Part shown: positions 26,629 through 35,208 of the stretch, one piece after another
How the letters are laid out: every line of letters begins with the position of its first letter
How positions within the stretch are numbered: position 1 is the first letter of the stretch
Assembly (NCBI RefSeq): GCF_000426485.1
Contig: NZ_AUFL01000005.1
Span: forward strand, 248,001-312,000
DNA length: 64,000 nt
From: Indolivaga capnocytophagoides DSM 22835
GTDB lineage: Bacteria > Bacteroidota > Bacteroidia > Bacteroidales > Dysgonomonadaceae
Direction of reading: 5' to 3'
Notes under the pieces: model-generated
What the model saw: the letters and a program-made list of their open reading frames with translations, nothing else
What the model was told of the DNA's origin: nothing
The model's database searches: none
Position numbers and translations under genes: made by a program

Positions 26629-27813
26629 TTATAGCTTCAATTTGTCTGTAATATCTTTTGGCAATGCCTGTTTATTTACTACAAAGCTGATAGTTTTATA
26701 CTTAACAAAAGTTTCCGATACATACCAGATACCTTTGTATTTTCCGGTTTCTCCCCACGAATTTTTCACCATGTAATATTTGGTTCCGTTCTGGTCTTTC
26801 GCAATACCGAAAATCTGCATACCATGATCATCTGTCGTTTCCTGATTATCAAAACCTGCCTGACGCATTTCCTGAGTAACTGCAATTTCTTTTACCGGGC
26901 CGGCTTCTATTTTCTTTCTCAATTCTGTTACTTTCTGAGATGCAGAAAGTCCAAGCCAATGAGCCTGATCCGATCCTATATTTTCAGGTGCATTATCATC
27001 TGGATACACTCCAAGACCATTGCGAGTAAAACCTGTTTCACTTACATCTGATGCCCAAGCGATGGTGTACCCTTTTTCTATCGCGTTATCCATTATTTTA
27101 ATCATAGCATCCATCGGAACATTGTATGACAATGCCCAACGCCAGTTATCAGGAACTTCAACTGCAAATGGCGCATAAAACGGATGATGAGTAAATGATG
27201 AAATAGAAACATAATTATTACTATCCAAGCCTAGCTCTTTTGCCCAGCTCTGAGGAGTATAAGTTTTACCTTTATATGTAAATGACTGAGGCTTTTCACC
27301 CAGATAAGCGTCCAGAATCCCTTTGAAGCCGGTAAACCATGCAGTCGAATATCTTTTATTTCCGTTTTTATGAATCCCTTCAAGATATCCGGTAAGCCCA
27401 TCAGCTAGTTCACCATGCTTATGACCGGTTTCACCATAATTCAGTCCAGGCATTGCTTCATTCGGAACAACTCCGTATTCGTTTATTGTTTCAATCACAT
27501 CAGCAAAAGAGCCTCCCTGCGCAAAATTCAAATGACCGTCCAAACGGAGATACTTCTGAGCTTTATCTTCATAATTACGGCGGACAATATACATTTCGGA
27601 TAAATCCTGTTCGCCTTTACCCATTTTAAGCAATTCAGATTCGAGAAAACCTACTCCCGAAAAACTCCAGCAAGTTCCGCTGCTACCCTGATTTTTGATT
27701 GACGTAATTGGGTTTTGTTTTACCACTGAGAATTGATAGCCTGTGCTATCTGTTTGAGCCCATGCAGAGAAAGTCATCAACAAGGCTACTGATGCAATAA
27801 ATATCTTCTTCAT
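26629..27813 (-). CDS. C1 family peptidase (papain-like, PepC/bleomycin hydrolase type), exported
   Basis: A 394-residue cysteine peptidase with a signal peptide (residues 1-19, ending AWAQ). The catalytic Cys lies in NQGSSGTCWSFSG, the His in TTDDHGMQIFG, and the Asn in MVKNSWGE, all in papain order. The long insert between Cys and His fits bleomycin hydrolase / aminopeptidase C relatives. The signal peptide places it in the periplasm or outside, unlike cytosolic PepC, so a role in peptide breakdown for nutrition is likely. It is divergent from the GIN-repeat genes across a 494-bp gap. Confidence 0.93.
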   Translation of the reverse strand: MKKIFIASVALLMTFSAWAQTDSTGYQFSVVKQNPITSIKNQGSSGTCWSFSGVGFLESELLKMGKGEQDLSEMYIVRRNYEDKAQKYLRLDGHLNFAQGGSFADVIETINEYGVVPNEAMPGLNYGETGHKHGELADGLTGYLEGIHKNGNKRYSTAWFTGFKGILDAYLGEKPQSFTYKGKTYTPQSWAKELGLDSNNYVSISSFTHHPFYAPFAVEVPDNWRWALSYNVPMDAMIKIMDNAIEKGYTIAWASDVSETGFTRNGLGVYPDDNAPENIGSDQAHWLGLSASQKVTELRKKIEAGPVKEIAVTQEMRQAGFDNQETTDDHGMQIFGIAKDQNGTKYYMVKNSWGETGKYKGIWYVSETFVKYKTISFVVNKQALPKDITDKLKL

Positions 27814-27824
27814 ACAATACCATT

Positions 27825-27866
27825 AAGGTCTCAGACCTTTTTATTAAATTACCAAGTACAACGACC
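27825..27866 (+). repeat. Palindromic boundary repeat, copy 10, extended form
   Basis: AAGGTCTCAGACCT, then TTTTATTAAATTACCAAG, TACAACGACC. The AAGG end is 11 bp from the C1 peptidase start (antisense), and the right half matches copies at 22335 and 51711. Confidence 0.85.
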
Positions 27867-28047
27867 TTCTATAACTCTGAGGTCAATTATTAATTTATAC
27901 TTGTTTTTTTGTTTAATTAATGTAAAGTTATACAAAAAGTAACATACATGACACTTTTGCCTAATCGAAAGACATACAATTACATTTTTTAACTCTATTA
28001 TGATAGAACACACAGAGTATTTCACCAATAAATACTAAAGTTCCATA

Positions 28048-28088
28048 TTGTAAATATCTTTACAAATAGCTGTAAATAAATTTTACAG
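28048..28088. promoter_or_regulatory. Two tandem TGTAAA inverted repeats (operator-like, Rex-similar)
   Basis: TTGTAAA-N4-TTTACAA (28048-28065) is a perfect 18-bp palindrome. CTGTAAA-N5-TTTACAG (28070-28088) follows, with centres about two helical turns apart. The first resembles the Rex operator TTGTGAA-N4-TTCACAA with one change per arm. It lies between divergent genes. Confidence 0.5.
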
Positions 28089-28307
28089 ACAAGAGCGCCC
28101 TACAACAAATCAACAACCTATATATAAGCCAATTAATATTAATGGCATAATTTTAGCATAAGAAAGAGAAAGCAGAAATAAAGAGTTAATGTTTTCTGAA
28201 TAAATAAAGATATAAAACAGACAACTTCATTTTTTTCGACAAACAGTGTAACTAATTAAGCATATAATCAGTCGTATTATATAAACAGAATTTAAATAGA
28301 ATAGAAT

Positions 28308-29027
28308 ATGAAAGCTTTAGGTGTAATTTTACTCGCAGTATTATCCGTAACTACATGTTATGCTTTTGGATTTGGAGAACGTGGTAACCGCAATATCAAA
28401 ACAAAAGAAATCTCCATCAGTAATTATTCTGTAATAGAAGCCTTGGGGTCGGCAGATGTATATTATGAACAAAAGCCAAACCAAAAGCCTTATTTGCGTG
28501 TGGAGATTGACGAAAACCTTATGCAGTATGTAAAAGTGCAGGTACAGAATGGCATTTTGAATCTAGGAACAAAACCCAATACGAATATGAGTCCTACGCG
28601 CTTCAGAATATATACCAACTCTACATCATTGGTTAAAGCCGGCATAAAAGGATCCGGAGACTTGTATTTACAAGGAAAGATACAAGCCGATAAATTTGAA
28701 GTGTATGTAAAAGGATCAGGTGATGTATCTGCAAATAACCTGAACACAAAACATCTGACAACATGGATTCAAGGATCAGGTGATATCACACTGAAAGGAC
28801 AAACCGATTACCTTTCGGCTACAATTACTGGAAGTGGAGACCTGAACACCATTTCGCTATCATCGAAAAATGCCGATTGCCTGATAAAAGGGTCGGGAGA
28901 TTTATCGGTAAATGCAAGCGGACAACTTAACGCCGAAGTCAGAGGCAGTGGAGATATCACATACGCAGGCTCTCCCCGTCAATTAAATAAATCGGTACGT
29001 GGCTCGGGTTCAATCAGCAAGAAATAA
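28308..29027 (+). CDS. GIN domain (DUF2807) surface protein, paralogue 1
   Basis: A 239-residue exported protein with a signal peptide (MKALGVILLAVLSVTTCYA). The rest is a DUF2807 'head GIN' domain, a right-handed beta-helix. The motif GSGD recurs at about 20-residue intervals (GSGDLYLQG, GSGDVSANN, GSGDITLKG, GSGDLNTIS, GSGDLSVNA, GSGDITYAG). The family is annotated as a putative auto-transporter adhesin, but experimental support is thin. The cysteine in VTTC does not fit a lipobox, so it is probably soluble or periplasmic. A paralogue follows 11 bp downstream. Confidence 0.9.
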   Translation: MKALGVILLAVLSVTTCYAFGFGERGNRNIKTKEISISNYSVIEALGSADVYYEQKPNQKPYLRVEIDENLMQYVKVQVQNGILNLGTKPNTNMSPTRFRIYTNSTSLVKAGIKGSGDLYLQGKIQADKFEVYVKGSGDVSANNLNTKHLTTWIQGSGDITLKGQTDYLSATITGSGDLNTISLSSKNADCLIKGSGDLSVNASGQLNAEVRGSGDITYAGSPRQLNKSVRGSGSISKK

Positions 29028-29038
29028 AAAGAAGAGAA

Positions 29039-29791
29039 ATGAAAAACATTCTATTATTGTTTATCTGTATTTTCGCGATAACATCCTGTAATGTAGGAGT
29101 CTCGCCCTCTTTTGCAAACTCGTATTCAACCTCTTCAACTAAAACAGTCAAAGGGAACAGTAATATCGTACAAAAAGAATATACAATCGGAAATTATTCG
29201 AAGATCGACATACAGAACTTTACCAATATTGTATACGAACAAAAAGAAGGAGTAAGGCCATACATCAGGCTCGAAACCGATGAAAATCTCATCCCTTATT
29301 ATCTGCTAGAGGTGAAAGATGAAACACTGATTATCAGATCGATCGAAAATGTAAACACCAAACATTGCACAGTATACACCAATTCAACATCTCTATCTGA
29401 AATATGGGTATCGGGTGTAAGTAATATAGAGTTGAAAGGCAAAGTAAATTCCGAAACTCTAGTTTTTCAACTTGCTGGTGTAAGTAATATTACAGCAGAC
29501 AATCTTCATTACAATAAGATTACAGTAAACTTTTCGGGAGTTGGCGATGTAAATTTAGGAGGGGAGGCTCAAAAAGCTGTTTTTAACATCAGCGGGAAAG
29601 GCAATATTCAGGCTTCTGACCTAAATGCCAAAAATGTAGACTGTAATATATCAGGTGTTGGTAGTGCAAAGGTTTCAGCTTATCAAAAGCTAAAAGCATC
29701 GGTAGGCGGAATCGGCAATATCCGCTATAAAGGTAATCCGAAGCAAACCGAACTGTACAAAAATGGAATAGGCAGTATCAAGGCTGAATAA
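29039..29791 (+). CDS. GIN domain (DUF2807) lipoprotein, paralogue 2
   Basis: A 250-residue protein with a lipoprotein signal (lipobox AITSC near residue 17) and a DUF2807 beta-helix. Here the repeating motif is GVSN/GVGD/GIGN (VSGVSNIELKG, LAGVSNITADN, FSGVGDVNLGG, VGGIGNIRYKG) instead of GSGD. It follows the first GIN gene by 11 bp, so the pair is a tandem duplication in one operon whose repeat signatures have diverged, one soluble and one lipid-anchored. Confidence 0.9.
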   Translation: MKNILLLFICIFAITSCNVGVSPSFANSYSTSSTKTVKGNSNIVQKEYTIGNYSKIDIQNFTNIVYEQKEGVRPYIRLETDENLIPYYLLEVKDETLIIRSIENVNTKHCTVYTNSTSLSEIWVSGVSNIELKGKVNSETLVFQLAGVSNITADNLHYNKITVNFSGVGDVNLGGEAQKAVFNISGKGNIQASDLNAKNVDCNISGVGSAKVSAYQKLKASVGGIGNIRYKGNPKQTELYKNGIGSIKAE

Positions 29792-29859
29792 TACCCTAGA
29801 GCAAAAAAGCTTGTTAGTAAATTATATTAAATTGTTGCAACGGGTGTATTTCATTGTTT

Positions 29860-29867
29860 ATCTTTGT
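29860..29867 (+). promoter_or_regulatory. Candidate -7 box for the helicase gene
   Basis: TATCTTTG matches TAnnTTTG 41 bp before the ATG at 29909; a TTG about 22 bp upstream could serve as a weak -33 box. Confidence 0.45.
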
Positions 29868-29882
29868 TCTTCTAAGTAACAA

Positions 29883-29897
29883 AAGGTCTGAGACCTT
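29883..29897 (-). repeat. Palindromic boundary repeat, copy 11
   Basis: A perfect AAGGTCTGAGACCTT ending 11 bp before the helicase ATG, antisense, and within the predicted 5' UTR just downstream of the -7 box. Confidence 0.85.
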
Positions 29898-29908
29898 AAA
29901 ATACAATC

Positions 29909-32257
29909 ATGGAAGAATTATTGGAACAACTAAATACATCCCAACGCAATGCTGTCGAGTACAACGACGGTCCCTCACTGGTTATAGCCGGAGCCGGTTC
30001 CGGAAAGACCCGTGTGCTGACTTATAAGATCGCTTACCTGCTAAAACTGGATCTTCCGCCTCAGAATATTCTGGCTTTGACCTTCACCAACAAGGCGGCT
30101 CGTGAGATGAAAGCCCGTGTAGGTCAGCTTATGGGCGAAAATATTGCCCGGCGTTTGTGGATGGGAACATTCCACTCCATATTTTCTCGCATATTAAGAA
30201 CCGAAGCGGAAAAGCTCGGCTTTACATCCAATTTTACGATATTCGACTCGGCTGATTCGAGGAACCTGATCAAGACAATCATCAAAGAGCTTCAGCTTGA
30301 CGATAAAGTATATAAGCCGGCACGTATCCAGTCTATGATATCGAATGCTAAAAACGCACTTGTATCACCCATAGCTTATGCTCAAAGCCGTGAAATGCTC
30401 GAATACGACATGAAGGCTAAAGTTCCTCAGGTTAAGGATATCTATAAAATATACAGTACTCGTTTGTCTGCGGCTAACACTATGGACTTCGATGATTTAT
30501 TGTATCATACCAACCGTTTATTCAGGGATCATCCCGATGTACTGGCTGCTTACCAGAACAGGTTTCAGTATATATTGGTAGATGAGTATCAGGATACCAA
30601 TTTCGCCCAGTATTTGGTTGTAAAACAACTGGCCGATTCTCATCATCGTGTTTGTGTAGTAGGAGATGATGCCCAAAGTATCTACTCATTCCGTGGAGCA
30701 AATATCGACAATATCCTTAATTTCAAGAGCAATTATCCCGAAGCCCGTATCTTCAAGCTGGAACAAAACTACCGTTCGACCCAGAATATTGTAAATGCAG
30801 CAAACAGCCTCATCAAACAAAACAAGGGACAGATACAAAAGAATGTATTTTCAAAAAATGCGGTTGGTGAGAAAATCGAAGTTTCGAGTGCTTTTTCAGA
30901 CTTCGAAGAAGGGATTATAGTTGCCAATAAGATACAGGATATCCGACGGATAGAAAATGCTTCTTACAGTGATTTTGTCATTTTGTACAGAACAAATGCC
31001 CAATCTCGTGTCTTTGAAGAATCATTACGTAAAAAGAATATTCCGTACCGCATTTATGGAGGATTATCTTTCTATCAGCGGAAGGAGATTAAAGACGTGA
31101 TTGCCTATTTCCGTATGGTGGTAAATCCGAAAGACGAAGAAGCATTCAAACGAATCATCAATTATCCTACACGCGGAATAGGAGCAACTACGGTGGGTAA
31201 GATTACAGATACCGCTCAACTGCACAATGTGAGTCTTTGGGAAGTAATCCAAGACCCTCTGAAATACAATTTGAATGTAAACTCTGGTACAGCAAAAAAA
31301 TTAGGCGATTTTCAGCAGCTGCTTTTCGGATTTATTCACGAGTTACCTGTAGCCAGCGCATATGACATAGCCACCAAGATAGTAAAAGAAAGTGGCATTG
31401 CCAGAGAAGCTTATCAGGATCAGACACCCGAAGGAATGAGCAGGCAGGAAAACCTTCAGGAATTGTTAGGTGGAATACATGAGTTTTGCGAAACCCGTAT
31501 CGAAGAAGGTGAAACCCGTATAGGGCTTATCGATTTTTTATCGGAAGTCTCACTTTTAAGCGATCAGGATACCGACAAGGAAGAAGATCAGGAGAAAGTT
31601 ACAATGATGACTATTCACGCATCTAAAGGTCTGGAATTTAAGAATGTCTTTATCGTAGGGCTAGAAGAAGATTTATTTCCGTCATCTATGACTAAATCCG
31701 AACCTAGAGGTTTAGAAGAAGAACGGCGGTTGTTTTATGTGGCCATCACCCGAGCCGAACAGTTTTGCATGTTGACCTATGCCAAAAGCCGTTTCAGAAA
31801 CGGACAGACAAATCCATGCCACCCCAGCCGATTTTTGAAAGACATAGACAGTGAATACATTAAAGCCAATGCCGGAGTTCTGGATGGCATACAAACTCAA
31901 TATTCGCAAGGTGGATTCTGGGATAACGTCAGAAAAAACAGAGAGGAAAAAGAAGAACTACAGGAAGTCAAAAGAAGAGAGTCTCCTATTTTTGAGAAAA
32001 AGGAAACTCCAATTCAATCAGCATATTCTAATCGTCCGAACTTTGTAAATGCAAAGACAGCTCAACCCAAAACACCGGCCAGCAGCGATGTATACGGTGT
32101 GCAAACCGGAGCTATAATCAAACACGAACGCTTTGGTATTGGAAAAGTGGTTGCTTTGGATGGAGATGCTTCGAGCCGCAAAGCTACTGTTGAATTCGAG
32201 AATGCAGGCACAAAGCAACTTCTGCTAAAGTTTGCCCGTTTTGAGGTTATCGGTTAA
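29909..32257 (+). CDS. ATP-dependent DNA helicase, UvrD/PcrA type
   Basis: A 782-residue superfamily 1A helicase. Motif I is AGAGSGKT near residue 30, followed by FTNKAAREM (Ia), VDEYQDTN (II), GDDAQSIYSFRGA (III), LEQNYRST (IV), MTIHASKGLEF (V) and VAITRAEQ (VI). The C-terminus ends in a Tudor-like segment (GAIIKHERFGIGKVVALDG) as in PcrA. It unwinds DNA 3'-5' in nucleotide excision and mismatch repair and removes RecA filaments. UvrD and PcrA cannot be told apart by name here. The convergent beta-barrel gene ends 7 bp away with no terminator between. Confidence 0.96.
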   Translation: MEELLEQLNTSQRNAVEYNDGPSLVIAGAGSGKTRVLTYKIAYLLKLDLPPQNILALTFTNKAAREMKARVGQLMGENIARRLWMGTFHSIFSRILRTEAEKLGFTSNFTIFDSADSRNLIKTIIKELQLDDKVYKPARIQSMISNAKNALVSPIAYAQSREMLEYDMKAKVPQVKDIYKIYSTRLSAANTMDFDDLLYHTNRLFRDHPDVLAAYQNRFQYILVDEYQDTNFAQYLVVKQLADSHHRVCVVGDDAQSIYSFRGANIDNILNFKSNYPEARIFKLEQNYRSTQNIVNAANSLIKQNKGQIQKNVFSKNAVGEKIEVSSAFSDFEEGIIVANKIQDIRRIENASYSDFVILYRTNAQSRVFEESLRKKNIPYRIYGGLSFYQRKEIKDVIAYFRMVVNPKDEEAFKRIINYPTRGIGATTVGKITDTAQLHNVSLWEVIQDPLKYNLNVNSGTAKKLGDFQQLLFGFIHELPVASAYDIATKIVKESGIAREAYQDQTPEGMSRQENLQELLGGIHEFCETRIEEGETRIGLIDFLSEVSLLSDQDTDKEEDQEKVTMMTIHASKGLEFKNVFIVGLEEDLFPSSMTKSEPRGLEEERRLFYVAITRAEQFCMLTYAKSRFRNGQTNPCHPSRFLKDIDSEYIKANAGVLDGIQTQYSQGGFWDNVRKNREEKEELQEVKRRESPIFEKKETPIQSAYSNRPNFVNAKTAQPKTPASSDVYGVQTGAIIKHERFGIGKVVALDGDASSRKATVEFENAGTKQLLLKFARFEVIG

Positions 32258-32264
32258 CTTGTCT

Positions 32265-32843
32265 TCAATATGTGAAACCAACAGAAAACAATAATGATCT
32301 GTTCTTAGCATTGTACTTCGATGAGCTATAATCTTTGAATAGTCCGTATTGGTACTCTGCGCCCAAATGAATCATTTTGAAAAAGCTAAAACCTGCTCCG
32401 AAACTCAGTCCGCCGGTTACATTCTTCGTATACCACTTATCTGGAAGTCCGCTTCCTTTAATATAATCGTCTCCGGATAATCGAAAACTGGCATACGGTC
32501 CTGCCAAAGCATAAGCTCCCCAGAAGTTGGAAAAAGAATAGCTATATTTCAGATTAACAGGAATATCCACATAAGAGTTACTAACCTTAACCGAAGTATT
32601 CTCAAGTCCCCGTTTTGCAAAAATCGCACCGACAACCAACGAAAACTGACTGTTTACTTTCCCTATTTCAGCAATAGGCCCTGCATGATAGCCGGTATAG
32701 CTGTCGAAATTAGTCGCTCCCTTCGGCGTAGAGACATTGGAAAGGCTATATCCACCTTTTGCTCCTAACTTTACGCTCAACTGAGCTGATAATGAATACG
32801 AAAGAATTAAAAACAGAACAAGAAGGCTTAATACTTTTTTCAT
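32265..32843 (-). CDS. Outer membrane beta-barrel (porin family) protein
   Basis: A 192-residue protein with a signal peptide (MKKVLSLLVLFLILSYSLSA) and alternating beta-strand sequence with the start QLSVKLGAKGGYSLSNV and the aromatic end FSVGFTY typical of OMP_b-brl_2 (PF13568) barrels of Bacteroidota. Eight strands would fit the length. The ligand is unknown. A second member of the same broad type is at 34457. Its 3' end abuts the helicase gene. Confidence 0.85.
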   Translation of the reverse strand: MKKVLSLLVLFLILSYSLSAQLSVKLGAKGGYSLSNVSTPKGATNFDSYTGYHAGPIAEIGKVNSQFSLVVGAIFAKRGLENTSVKVSNSYVDIPVNLKYSYSFSNFWGAYALAGPYASFRLSGDDYIKGSGLPDKWYTKNVTGGLSFGAGFSFFKMIHLGAEYQYGLFKDYSSSKYNAKNRSLLFSVGFTY

Positions 32844-32868
32844 ACCTTTATTTATTTTTGGACACAGA

Positions 32869-32876
32869 CAAAAATA
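32869..32876 (-). promoter_or_regulatory. Candidate -7 box for the beta-barrel gene
   Basis: On the minus strand it reads TATTTTTG (TAnnTTTG), 25 bp before the start at 32843. Confidence 0.4.
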
Positions 32877-33033
32877 ACAGAATCCCTTTATGGATAAAGG
32901 CTGTCAGGCATTCTTTCGTCTTCTAAAATCGATGAAATGGAGATTCTGATCGGTCAGGTTATATGATTTCAATGATCTTGATGCAGCATGATTCGATGAA
33001 TGGATACATAATCTATTTAAATCTAAGGTGGAG

Positions 33034-33068
33034 ATAAAAAAAAGGATGTATCATTTCTGATACATCCT
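33034..33068 (-). terminator. Intrinsic terminator of prfB
   Basis: On the minus strand GGATGTATCA and TGATACATCC form a perfect 10-bp stem with a 4-nt loop, followed by eight T. It lies 23 bp past the prfB stop. Confidence 0.9.
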
Positions 33069-33090
33069 TACATATTTATTTATTAATCTA

Positions 33091-34204
33091 TTAAGCCTCT
33101 CCCCCAAATTCCATCAGATAAGCCTTGATAAACTCATCGATATCTCCGTCCATCACGGCGTTTACATTTGAAGTCTGGTAATTGGTACGGTGGTCTTTAA
33201 CTCTTCGGTCGTCAAAAACATAACTGCGGATTTGCGATCCCCATTCTATTTTTTTCTTACCAGCCTCAACCTCCGATTGCATGCGGCTACGTCTTTCCAA
33301 CTCAAGCTCATACAATTGAGATTTCAGCAATCGGATCGCATTATCCTTATTTCCGAATTGAGAACGGCTTTCGGTATTTTCAATCACAATTTCCTTTTCT
33401 TCTCCGGTTTCTTCATCTTTATACTTGTAGTGAAGACGAACTCCGGTTTCAACCTTATTGACATTCTGTCCTCCCGCTCCACTCGAACGGAAAGTATCCC
33501 AGGTAATGTCTCCCATGTTTACTTCTATCTCTATTGTATCGTCTACCAAAGGCACAACAAACACAGATGCAAAAGAAGTCATACGTTTACCCTGTGCATT
33601 ATATGGAGAAACACGTACCAAACGGTGAACCCCGTTCTCGGATTTAAGATAACCGTAAGCAAAGTCTCCTTCGACCTGCATAGTTGCTGTCTTAATTCCG
33701 GCTTCGTCTCCATCCTGCCAATTCGTAATGGTGACTTTATATCCTCTGGATTCGCACCAACGTTGATACATACGCACGAGCATTGAAGCCCAATCCTGTC
33801 CTTCGGTTCCTCCGGCTCCACTGTTTACTTTCAAAACAGCTCCGAGTTTATCTTCTTCACGGCGAAGCATATTCTTCAGCTCCAGATTTTCGAGCAAAGC
33901 AATCGCTTTATTGTACGCCTCATCGATTTCCTCTTCCGAAGTAATTCCTTCTTTAAGAAAGTCATAAGCCAGCTGCAGTTCTTCTACTCCGGCTTTTACT
34001 TCGTTATATCCATTAACCCAACCTTTTAGCTCTCTGATTATTTTCATTTGAGCTTCGGCCGCTTTATTATCTGTCCAGAAATCCGGATCTTGTGTTCTTA
34101 TCTCCTCTTCTTCGAGTTGAATTATCTTTGCATCAATGTCAAAGATACCCCCTCAGCGCTGACTCGCGCTCCAACACTTCTTTGAGTTGGTCTGCTGTAA
34201 TCAT
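33091..34204 (-). CDS. prfB: Peptide chain release factor 2, with programmed +1 frameshift
   Basis: The gene is split between two frames. Translation starts at the ATG at 34204 (MITADQLKEVLE...) and meets an in-frame TGA at codon 22 (34141-34139), in the context AGGGGG-TAT-CTT-TGA-C, the classic RF2 autoregulatory slippery site with its internal Shine-Dalgarno-like element (34153-34148). A +1 slip on CTT gives DIDAKIIQLEEEE and continues to 33091, for about 370 residues. The GGQ motif appears in SGAGGQNVNKVET and the stop-recognition tripeptide as SPY in VRVSPYNAQG (SPF in E. coli). RF2 reads UGA and UAA; low RF2 favours the frameshift. A strong terminator follows. Confidence 0.96.
34138..34153 (-). 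promoter_or_regulatory. prfB frameshift site
   Basis: Minus-strand AGGGGG, then TAT, then CTT TGA C. The 3-nt spacing between the purine tract and CTT and the weak TGA-C stop context match the known +1 element. Confidence 0.93.
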
Positions 34205-34244
34205 ATTGTGATTCAGTTTAAGTTTATAATATAGAAATAGCGTG

Positions 34245-34252
34245 CAAAGGTA
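34245..34252 (-). promoter_or_regulatory. -7 box of prfB
   Basis: On the minus strand it reads TACCTTTG, 40 bp before the prfB ATG at 34204. Confidence 0.5.
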
Positions 34253-34282
34253 GTCATTTTTTTGCACACTATTTAATACTTT

Positions 34283-34417
34283 AAGGTCTCAGACCTATTT
34301 ATTCAATTACATCAGTCGTTTATCACGGTTCGGCAAAGTTCAGGTAAACTTGATGCTCTAAACGTTGCTTTGGTAAGTAAACAGCCAAAGTCTGTTATAA
34401 ACTAAAAATATATCACT
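34283..34417 (+). repeat. Palindromic boundary repeat, copy 12, with distal module
   Basis: AAGGTCTCAGACCT at 34283-34296, then ATTTATTCAATTACATCAG. Near 34367-34405 comes TTGGTAAGTAAACAGCC and AAAGTCTGTTATAAAC, closely similar to the module after the copy at 51711. Unlike most copies it lies 79 bp upstream of the next start (prfB). Confidence 0.7.
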
Positions 34418-34456
34418 AAAAACTTGCTATTACTAATAATATACTTGACTGACTTT

Positions 34457-35122
34457 TCAGAATCTATATCCTAAAGAAAATGACCAGTTACGATTTTTCC
34501 ACGAAGGATCTCCTCCATCATATTTCCCTGACATTGTGTTATATAATCCCAGTTCATAACCGATTAATAACATGTATTGTTTATATTCGATACCAACCCC
34601 ACCTAGTAGACCTGCATCAAAAGCATGCATGCCAATATTATCAAATCCTTTTTCGTTATCATTCACGACAGCTGCATCTCCTGAACCATCGTAACAAAAG
34701 ATTAGATTAGACTTATAACATTTTCTAGCATATACGCCATAAGCAAAATACCCTCCGGCATTAATGGACAACTTAATATTATGAGATACATCCATTTTAT
34801 AGCCAAAACTTAAAGGCAGCTGCATATAATTGAGCCGATAATTCCATTTTTGATATCCAGTATCACCATATTTTACTTCTACCTCTGTTCCTTTAGCAGT
34901 AAAATCAAGACCTGTACGAAAGAATATACTTTCACTGAAATTATAATCGGCAATAATACCCGCATTATATCCTAATCGGGAATTAGCATCAGAAAAATCT
35001 CCTCCGGCAGAAGATATATTAAGTCCGGCTTTTGCTCCAAGAGTCCAACCTTTTTGGGCTTGTACATAAAATCCTGTCAATACAATAGAAGATAAAAGCA
35101 ATGTTAAGATTATTCTTTTCAT
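34457..35122 (-). CDS. Outer membrane beta-barrel (porin family) protein
   Basis: A protein of about 221 residues from the ATG at 35122, which begins a proper signal peptide (MKRIILTLLLSSIVLTGFYVQA); an upstream in-frame start at 35164 would put a polar leader in front. It continues QKGWTLGAKAGLNISSAGGDFS and ends WSFSLGYRF, the pattern of OMP_b-brl barrels with a terminal aromatic residue. A short loop holds two cysteines (KCYKSNLIFCYDG) that could pair. The function is unknown. It lies between prfB and the alkaline phosphatase gene. Confidence 0.83.
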   Translation of the reverse strand: MKRIILTLLLSSIVLTGFYVQAQKGWTLGAKAGLNISSAGGDFSDANSRLGYNAGIIADYNFSESIFFRTGLDFTAKGTEVEVKYGDTGYQKWNYRLNYMQLPLSFGYKMDVSHNIKLSINAGGYFAYGVYARKCYKSNLIFCYDGSGDAAVVNDNEKGFDNIGMHAFDAGLLGGVGIEYKQYMLLIGYELGLYNTMSGKYDGGDPSWKNRNWSFSLGYRF

Positions 35123-35146
35123 AGTATGTGTGTTGTTTAATTTTAA

Positions 35147-35183
35147 TAAAAAAGTGATATACATACTAGATGCATATCACTTT
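35147..35183 (-). terminator. Intrinsic terminator of the alkaline phosphatase gene
   Basis: On the minus strand AAAGTGATAT pairs with ATATCACTTT, followed by further T and TATT, 26 bp past the stop. Confidence 0.7.
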
Positions 35184-35208
35184 ATAAACGTTGCTTATAT
35201 TTATAATA

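Larger units (their letters stand above)
27814..28307. other. 494-bp divergent intergenic region
   Basis: No gene seen. It contains an extended boundary repeat next to the C1 peptidase start and two tandem TGTAAA-type inverted repeats near the middle. The rest is AT-rich with no clear promoter box. Confidence 0.6.

Noticed and set aside
33190-33786. 198-codon frame antisense to prfB
   Set aside because: It lies wholly within the RF2 coding region on the opposite strand; the composition is that of a mirror frame.
33091-34047. prfB as a 318-residue protein starting at 34047
   Set aside because: It would lose the first 50 residues of RF2; the upstream frame plus the TGA slip gives a full-length protein.
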